Below the pieces are notes generated by a model. That model ran no database searches. It saw nothing but the letters and a program-made list of their open reading frames with translations, and was not told the origin of the DNA. 64,000 bases of DNA from NCBI GenBank assembly GCA_030762935.1, contig CM060888.1:120787468-120851467 (forward strand). The letters run 5' to 3'. Of the stretch, positions 56,655-64,000 are shown one piece after another. Position 1 is the first letter of the stretch, and every line of letters begins with the position of its first letter. Source of the DNA: Hymenopus coronatus. Lineage: Eukaryota > Arthropoda > Insecta > Mantodea > Hymenopodidae. The position numbers and the translations under genes were made by a program.

Positions 56655-57620
56655 ATATGTATGTATGTATGTAGAACAAGGTAGTCACTTTTGTATAGTT
56701 GATCTTATTCCCCCCCCCTTCTCTATTGGCAGCCTCCTCAGATCTCAGGTGTCTTGCCTTAAGTATAAATTTACCTAGCCCGTCCATGTTTTCCGTGCCT
56801 GCCAGTAGCGTCCAACATGCTTCTAGCCCTACATTCGCAGTGGTAAAAAATCACGGCAAATATTTTTCCCGCCATTCCTCCATACCCCTACATCTTGCCA
56901 AGATGTGCGTCCACGACTCTTCCTCCTCGCAAATGGGACAGATTCTCGTACCATTCTCGTCAGAAATTTTCGTGCTCCTCCATGCTCCTAGTCTAATCCA
57001 CGAGAGCTCCTCTCTAATGAGTTTGGTACCTGTTTTGATGTATTGCTCCATACCCCACTCCGATTTCAGCCCAGACTGTACTTCTAATGACACCTTCTCT
57101 GTGCATTGCGCAATTATTTGCTGTCTGTCAATATCACAGAGGTGGTTCTTAATTTTTCTCCAAATACTTCGCCTGTTTTCCTGCCCCGCCATCCAAATGT
57201 CTCCCATCCCAATGGTTTCCAACCCTTTCTTTAATTTTGATGCCCACGTCGAATTACCTTCCATTCGCAACTGTTTACGGTAGCAGACTGCCCTAATTAG
57301 AGATTGGTTTCCGTGAACGATTCTCAGCCAATATTTAACTGCTCTGATTTTGCACTCTATCGTTTCACTATGTGCCCCGAATTCCCTCATTATTCCGCAG
57401 TTTGCCGTACCCCTCCCTACACCCAGAATTCCTTTCAAAAATTGGGTCCTCACTTGATCCAGATTTCCTGTTTATTCCCACCCCCATATTTCTCCTCCGT
57501 ATGTCATCGTGGATCTAACTGTCGCTCCGTATACAGTTTCCATTAAGGTTATGGATATATTCGGTATTCTGTAGCGTATCCGGAGAGCTTCCGTCGGTTT
57601 CACCCTTGCCTTGTTTCGTA
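56655..57620 (-). pseudogene. non-LTR retrotransposon (LINE) 3' end
   Basis: The minus strand encodes the C-terminal part of a LINE reverse-transcriptase polyprotein. The first segment ends TYGGEIWGWE, matching the end of the RT region in LINEs. An in-frame TAA at 57472-57474 follows, and the same frame continues for about 205 codons to 56851. Near its end is a CCHC-like cluster, CPICEEEESWTHILARC (C-x2-C-x7-H-x4-C), typical of LINE C-termini. About 200 bp of 3' region end in a GTAT/TACA-type short repeat at 56655-56672, as LINE tails often do. The 5' part is missing and the internal stop inactivates it. The clade cannot be assigned by eye. The border at 57620 meets a DR copy. Confidence 0.85.
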
Positions 57621-57737
57621 ATGTCATACAATGTACATAGTAGCTAGAGAAAGTATTGTATTCCACCCAAAAATTCAATGTTGAGGTTCCCTGAGTCCAA
57701 AGCAAGGTCATAAGCGAGCGCGCGCGTATGTGCTTGT

Positions 57738-57781
<44 letters not shown>

Positions 57782-58220
57782 AGAGCATAGCTCCATAACT
57801 AAAAGACCGTAAAATACCGATTTTGGTATTTAAGTTTAGTGTCTTTCATGAAGATTTTTTAAAACAAATCCCATAATCAGAAACTATCATTTACTTGGAA
57901 AAAATTCGAAAATTTTATTTCTGAAAAATGTATCTAATGCTTTTGATTAAAACACAGCATAAAATGCATACCTGAATTTTATGGGAATAGCTTCTGAAGA
58001 CCTGTTCATTCTGAATGAATTTGCTTAACTTTGCGTAAGGAAATAAACAAAAACTTAAAATAAGATCTCGTTAAAACGCCCCTCTGCTTACAAAGAATCA
58101 AGCAATAAAAACAATTCGACTAACGGTTATCTCATTAGCATGATGTAGATAAAAGGATAATCATTTGTAAGAAAAGTTTTTTTCGGCTAGAGAAAGTCAT
58201 GTGAATGGAACTCATCAATT
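57621..58220 (-). repeat. DR repeat, shortened copy
   Basis: GTACATAGTAGCTAGAGAAA, TATTCCACCCAAAAATTCAA and TG run 57738-57780; S end GCTAGAGAAAGTCATGTGAA. It has several internal deletions and its outermost E bases are lost at the LINE border. Confidence 0.85.
57738..57780 (+). repeat. (TG)n microsatellite inside DR
   Basis: This is a pure TG run of about 40 bp at the fixed DR site, preceded by GCGCGCGCGTATG. Confidence 0.95.
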
Positions 58221-58563
58221 TTTTTAAACATATGATTACAACATATACGTAGGAGTTGTTGAATTTAATAATCTCTTATCTCTTTCAGCTCCGATTCATT
58301 TTTACCAAAATAGCTTTTAGCATTTGATCTGATATATATTATTTGTACTTATAAAAATTGTAATTACCTGTTTTCGGGTTTGATAAAGTATTGAACATCA
58401 AAAGCGAAAACTTCAGTATCAGGGAAGAACTAGACTGAAATTCCAGCTGCAGTGCATTTAGGTTTGTATAACAAAAGACGCAGTACAATAAATGAAGTAG
58501 AGAGATTGAATTCAAATGAAACATTTGCTTTGCATGTTGTTAAAATGTACTGTATTCTAGTCA

Positions 58564-59402
58564 TCACTTTCTCTACACGTACTATGTACATTGTGTACAG
58601 AGAACGTATTGCACTCCACCCAAAAATTCGATACCGAGATTTCACCGGAAATATATGTTTTAAGGTCCCCTGTATCCAAAAAAAGCATTTTCAGAAAACG
58701 GTCCCCATGTCCGTGTGTCTGTGAACACGATAATCCAAAAACGAAAAGTGGTAAATTACAAAACTTGGTATTTAAGTTTAGTATCTTCCAGGGATGCGAT
58801 ACGAAGATTTTGAGAAAAGCCCCCACCCCAAACTATCCTTTACATAGAACTTTTTTCGAACTTTTTGATATTCTCAAAAATGGCTCCAACAATTTTTATT
58901 AAAATATCATATATTAAAGATATTACCTGACAAATCAAATACATATCTTGAATTTTCTGGAAATAGCCTCTGAAGACTATTTTATTCTGGATGAATTTTA
59001 TGTAATGTTGCATAACTGCTAAACCGTAAGAGATGGACAAAAACTTACCGCACAAAAAGTTAAAGCACGTTAAAACACACATTTTATGTCATATACATTT
59101 TTTCGTGGAGTTGACTATTTTTGAGATATTCCTTGTTTTTAGTTTCAGCTTTCAAAGCTTATACTTTTCTCATACAGGAATTTATCAACTCCTGTCCATA
59201 CAAATAAAGGAACTTGAGTCACATCGCAACCATCTTTTCACTATCACTTTAACCTATTGTACTCCCTTATTTCGCTTCTACTTATAAGGAAGCAAGTAAT
59301 AAGACTATTTTTGCTAATTTTTTCTCAATTACCATGTAGTAAATAGAATCATAAGCTTTTAAACAATAATTTGTTGCAGAGAGAAAGTCTCGTGAATGGA
59401 CT
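58564..59402 (-). repeat. DR repeat, near-full copy
   Basis: E end CACTTTCTCTACACGTACTA, GTATCCAAAAAAAGCATTTT, ACTATCCTTTACATAGAACT; S end GAGAGAAAGTCTCGTGAATG. Confidence 0.9.
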
Positions 59403-61654
59403 TGCTAACACCATAAGTTTCATCAGGAATAAATGCATGCAGCAATTAAGACTCCCAATTGTGCAGACTTAATCTCTCCTCGGAGTACTATTTTGTTTTG
59501 CAACAATTTGGGTACAAGTGAATATCAATGATTTTGGACATAAGGACTGAGGGATTTAAGGTACATGTCTCTCGCTGTTTGCAGGTCTACATACATCTGA
59601 TATCAGCAGTGTTCGTAGTTGGATTTAAGGAAGCTACATTTATTCAGATGATGATCGTTTTACAAGCATGAATTTGAGCAATGGCTAGGAATTTTCAAAT
59701 CTAACTTTCTCACCCCCAAAGTTGTATAGTTTTTCCTATGTAGGGATCAGCATTTCAGGAAATAAAAGTTTGGTTTGCAAGTGATGATGTTACAGATACT
59801 CAGGTATGCTGTTCGGCAGAGTCGAAGTTCTTTGCTAACCAGAGCAAAAGTGTAGGACATACAGCGTGAATGTTAAGGGCGAGGGAAGGGTCACATGAGG
59901 GATGGGGGCGGTGACGGAGGCGGCGGTAGAGAAGGTCATTTCGCCACACTTTTATTCATGAACGCTCAAGAATTCATGGGCACTTGTCCAACAGACAGAG
60001 CTAGAGTCTGGGCTCGAAACACTGTAAAGGGTGGAGAGGGGGTGAGAGTGGAACCAGAGGGGGAAGAAGGGAACGCATGTGTATGTGTTATCAAGGAAAA
60101 GAGACGGAGGAGAATGGTAGACATCACAACTGACATAGACCTATCACATGGATGTTGAGCTCTGGAAGAGTTGAATTTTGAAGAGGAGGGATGCAGGAAG
60201 AAATTGTATGGCAGTGACTGACATGCGACCACAACAATCCGGAGAGTAAGCAAAAGCGACACTTAAATATTTTATGGATAATGTTATACAGAGAGCAGAT
60301 TGCCAGAGACTTAACATATAGGTCCTCTAGTATGGTTCTGAATATTAATTACACGTGACATTTATAAAAGTAAAAGCATTTTAAAATTACATACACTTAA
60401 AACTCTAGATGCTACTGACTACACCATGTACCACAGACGCCATTCAATTCCGAATACGCAACACAACTTATGCTACATTCACTATGAGATGCAAGCCCAG
60501 ACGCAAGGAAACACCATTCACAACACTCGTCAGCGCAACGCAAGAAGTTGGCACGGGTTTCTAGATCGTTACATGCGAATATCTGAATAACATAACCAAC
60601 AATATCACATAAGAAAATTCATTCAATCTTTTACAAAAAATTAGTTATAAAATTACATACTAAACGCTGACGCTCGCAGTGACGTCAAAATAATTGCTCA
60701 TTCAAAATTATTGAAAATAGTGCAAGCATAGAGACGTCAGAAAGTGATAAAGCTACACATTTAATGAACTAAGAATTATCTCTCTGCGCCTTCGATTTAT
60801 GAGAACTAAGATGATAGCTACATCCATTAAATCAAAGAAGGATTCGCAAGGAGACTGTCATAACCTCTTAAGGGAAGTTAGAAATAGCACGGCACTGCAC
60901 GACCAAATGTAAGAGCTTGCAAGTACAGCAGACCCTATAAAATCTCACAGTGCGATCGTTTGTTATTGAATTCATAGACAATGCATAGAGAAAAGAAGCA
61001 GAATTTCTCCTCTTTGCATGCAACGCAAGGATAAAGTTTGGAGTTTGCAAACTCTTGCGTAGCATTGCATTGCGCGCCGTCTGGCGTGTTTCTATGTGAA
61101 TGCTTGCATTAAATAATGAGTCCAAACTCTTGCGCTTGCATTTTATTGTGCATGTGGCATTATTCCATAAGGAGTAAAGTCTACTAAAGTCTTATGCCTG
61201 CCTGTTGAATGTGCCTGGGATTCTCAAAACCCCGATTATGGCATGTTAGCCAAGTGAGAATAGAAAACATTTTTTGAAGATATGCTGGACCACTCTTGGA
61301 AATGGTACGGTGCATAATATAGTGTATTTAAATTTATATTACGTACTAACTCATTAGTAATATTATGGAGACCAGATATAACATTTGTGTGCAATTTCAT
61401 CACTACATGTTACCAGGATTAAGAAATAAATATTATATAAAATAAATATTGAATAGTAAAAAAAAAATTACACCATAAATATTTGAGACAAACACAAATT
61501 AATTTTGTAAAGGAGTGCTCATACCAGTCATATTTAAAAATTCACATTAAATATACCAGATTAAACGTAAATAATAAAAATATTGTTCAATTCAATAATC
61601 TTATAGCAAAAACTGCAAAAATTATTAATCCTAACATTCCATAAATTATTATTC
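59403..61654. other. unassigned stretch
   Basis: This holds a G/A-rich part (59880-60130: GGGATGGGGGCGGTGACGGA, GGGGAAGAAGGGAACGCATG) and a region with repeated GCAAG/CTTGC words (60480-61140), including the palindrome GAGTTTGCAAACTC at about 61037. No family or gene is recognised. The 60480-61140 segment might be a decayed DNA-transposon derivative. Confidence 0.35.
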
Positions 61655-61660
61655 ATCTTT

Positions 61661-61738
61661 CTTCTCTTAATTTTATTTTTAGTTATAACAACAGCATTTA
61701 TAGGTTATGTATTACCTTGAGGGAAAACATCTTTTTGA
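61661..61738 (+). pseudogene. nuclear copy of mitochondrial cytochrome b fragment (NUMT)
   Basis: One frame starting at 61670 gives, with the invertebrate mitochondrial code, LVMTTAFMGYVLPWG followed by KTSFW. This is the well-conserved cytochrome b segment, which usually reads GYVLPWGQMSFWG. TGA must be read as Trp at two places and ATA as Met, so it cannot be a nuclear-coded gene. Only about 23-26 codons are clear; the upstream 50 bases may also be mitochondrial but do not align with confidence. It ends exactly where a DR copy begins. Confidence 0.7.
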
Positions 61739-62107
61739 TTGTTCTATTCACATGAGTTTCCCTGTCTGTTCTGCAAACAAACTATTCTTACAAAAATATT
61801 CTTTTATCTACATAATGATAAACAGCAGAAAATGATCTTATTGCTTTCATCCTGGTATGTAGAGAAATAAGGGAATAAATTAGCCTAAAGCAACAGTAAA
61901 ATCTTTTAAAAGTTGGTCGCTATGTGAAACAATTGAAATTCAGTTCTCTGTGCTTAGTCAGGAGTAAAGCAAAAGAAAATGAAACGAATGACGGCATTCC
62001 GTTTGAGAAGAGTTTAAGTATTTTAAAACTGAATCCAATAAAAATGCATATCTGGAAATGGCTAATTCTACAAAGTACGTATATGTCATACATTTTGCGT
62101 TTTAACG

Positions 62108-62151
<44 letters not shown>

Positions 62152-62643
62152 TGTGTAGTAAGCTGTTGTCTATCTTTTATGGTTTACCAGTTACACAAAA
62201 GTAATTCAGATTGAGGAGGTCTTCAGAGGCTATTCCCAGAAAATTTAGATATACATTTCATTTTTCAAGAAAATATCTGAAGCATATGGTATTTTAATCA
62301 AATTTGTCAGAGTCTATTTGAGAAAATCAAAATTTTCGAAACTTTTTTCCATCTAAAGCATAGTTTGTGTTGGAGATTTTTTTCAAAAGTCTTCGTTTCG
62401 CATTCTTGGAAGATGACAAACTTAGTACCAATTTTGATATTTTACAGACTATTCGCTTTTGAGCTATGGTGCGTGTAGACACACAGATAAACAGAGTTTT
62501 TTTTTCTAAAAATATTTTTTTGGATTTAGGGGTCCTCAAATCGTATATTTCCAATGAAATCTCGGTATCAAATTTTTGGTAAACTATACTGCTATCTCTA
62601 CCTTCTATGTACATTATATATGCGCGATCGAGCAATTAAAAAT
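61738..62643 (+). repeat. DR repeat, near-full copy with (TA)n
   Basis: S end TTGTTCTATTCACATGAG and TTTCCCTGTCTGTTCTGCAA; TA run 62105-62147 in the middle; E end TGTACATTATATATGCGCG, decayed. The CA site is reduced to ACACACAGATAAACAGAG. Confidence 0.85.
62105..62147. repeat. (TA)n microsatellite inside DR
   Basis: A pure TA run at a site that is not repetitive in most DR copies. Confidence 0.95.
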
Positions 62644-63092
62644 TAAATTAGACAATAAGTTGTGTATCGTTTAAAATATAAAAATCCACGAAAGAGATTA
62701 TTTGAACACTTACATACACACTTGCAGACTGTACGTTTCCAAAGACTGTTTTCGATTACCAACCCAGGTGGAAGCAATTTCAGTAAAGTTCTTCAGAGAT
62801 TCTTCTATATTTGGACTGGCAGAAGAAGTGGTAGGGGAGATTTGTTCGCTTTTATATTATTTAACTTTATTTATATGTATTTCTCATTATTTCATGCTTG
62901 TTATTTAGAATTTCTATTTAGAATGTTATTTAGGTTTAGTTAGCAATAGGAGCAAATAGAAGATATTAGTTCTCATTTATGTTATTCAATTTTATTTATT
63001 TATATTTTGTTTTAATTTAATTTATTTCATTCTTAGTACTGTATATAGAATTATCTAGATTTATTTATCTCTGCAGTTATAATAAATAAAAG
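62644..63092. other. unassigned AT-rich stretch
   Basis: TTTATTTA-like low-complexity DNA with no recognised element. Confidence 0.4.
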
Positions 63093-63106
63093 TATGTAAT
63101 CAGAAG

Positions 63107-63385
63107 GGTCGTCTCCTTAGCGCAGCTGCCCGCCAAGCGGGAGACCTGGTTTTGAATCCCGGTACAACGTGGGGATTTTTCTCCCGCTGGGAGGCCTGGT
63201 CCGAAGTGCACTCAGTTACCTCCCTGGGGGGCCAATTAAGGAGCTCCAGGTCATGACGACCGCATTAACCGGCCGTGGGGGGTTCGAGGCGTTGACCACA
63301 TCTCACACTCCAATACTGCACGTCTGTCATGAACCAATATGGAGACGCAGCGGCCGGGCGGTAGGGCAAGGTTCCTTGTGTTTTT
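63107..63385 (+). repeat. tRNA-derived SINE, family S3, with 14-bp TSD
   Basis: The head GGTCGTCTCCTTAGCGCAGC holds the A-box; GGTTTTGAATCCCGGTAC is the B-box. The body GGAGCTCCAGGTCATGACGA and GCGGCCGGGCGGTAGGGCAA match the other S3 copies. Flanks TATGTAATCAGAAG (63093-63106) and TATGTAATTAGAAG (63386-63399) differ at one base. Confidence 0.92.
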
Positions 63386-63399
63386 TATGTAATTAGAAG

Positions 63400-64000
63400 G
63401 TTACAATAAATACCGAATTTGGAATAAACGTGCTGCAGGTAATAAGATATAACTCTATAGATATTGTAGATTTGGGTTTATATTTTAATTAGAATAGTCC
63501 AATGGGGCCATAGCCTTAAACGTATGTTATCATGAGGATGGTTGGTACAACTATGACAATAATTTGCTAGATAGGTTATGGTTGTGTCTATATTAAGTTA
63601 TTGTGTGTGTTTGCGTGTGTGAATGTGTGCAATGCACTTTCTCGAGATGGGGACTTTGTCATGGCTTCTGCTTTGCATTATCAGGACCTGCTGTTTCAAG
63701 CTGTAATTCATGCCATACCTTTCCAACTTTGAAAGAGTTGGAATCAACATCAGTAGGTATCACTCTGTGGTGCAGTATAAGAACAAAACTTCAATTCATG
63801 ATGTGTGGCTCCGAAATGATTCACTATATTACAAATCATAAGTAGGAAGACTAAAAAATATATGCAACAAATTATAACAGTCCAGAAGACCACCTCGACT
63901 CCGGCAATACTTCTGAAACTTACATAATATGGCTTTTTCGATTTGCTTACTACGATAATTACTAAAATAGTAAGCTTCCATTTTTAATTCGTTTGTTATT
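63400..64000. other. unassigned end of window
   Basis: A short GTGTGTGTTTGCGTGTGTG patch lies at 63603-63625. The 80-codon frame 63603-63845 has no recognised family. Nothing else is supported. Confidence 0.4.

Noticed and set aside
56699..57283. 194-codon plus frame
   Set aside because: It is antisense to the LINE C-terminal frame, which has the recognisable motifs.

Overview
This is a eukaryotic, AT-rich, repeat-dominated window. It looks like intergenic or intronic DNA from an invertebrate with a large genome, probably an arthropod and most plausibly an insect. The reasons are several tRNA-derived SINE families, decayed DD34D mariner and Tc1-like transposases, a Penelope-like element, a LINE tail, abundant CA/TA/ACAT microsatellites, and a short mitochondrial cytochrome b-like insert that reads with TGA=Trp and ATA=Met. 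I find no intact host gene, no convincing host exon, no true tRNA or rRNA gene and no CRISPR array. Most short open frames lie inside repeats.

The dominant feature is one dispersed repeat family, called DR here. A full copy is about 0.82-0.9 kb. Its ends are called S (CTGATGTGTTCCATTCACATG followed closely by ACTTTCTCTAC) and E (a palindrome around TATGTACATAG ending in GTAGAGAAAGT and AAAA). '+' copies run S to E. I count 18 near-full and about 19 partial or decayed copies in both orientations, together roughly a third of the window. At least two subfamilies can be told apart. Many copies carry a CA/TG microsatellite at one fixed internal site.

Layout: 1-13 kb holds DR copies, SINEs, a candidate solo LTR and a purine-rich tract. 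13-22 kb holds mariner remnants (one rearranged into a fold-back), a Tc1-like remnant and a cluster of '+' DR copies. 22-28.7 kb holds DR copies, SINEs and a 3 kb stretch with nothing recognisable. 28.8-29.7 kb is a 33-bp minisatellite. 30-40 kb holds DR copies, SINE fragments, a GC-rich island, a second mariner and a small palindrome. 41.9-42.7 kb is a frameshifted Penelope-like ORF end with a GIY-YIG nuclease domain. 43-54 kb holds DR copies, SINEs with clear target-site duplications and a tRNA-like unit flanked by inverted repeats. 55 kb holds a long palindrome. 56.7-57.6 kb is a LINE 3' end on the minus strand. 61.7 kb holds the cytochrome b-like insert, and 63.1-63.4 kb a young SINE.

The elements mainly record insertion order: S2 SINEs lie inside older DR copies and inside an older repeat, and several SINEs have perfect or near-perfect flanking duplications. 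The most original observations are the DR family itself with its variable terminal stem, the recurrent fold-back mariner, the 55 kb palindrome with hammerhead-like elements, and the tRNA-like unit inside inverted repeats. All coordinates were read by eye; repeat borders are approximate to several bases unless a target duplication fixes them.
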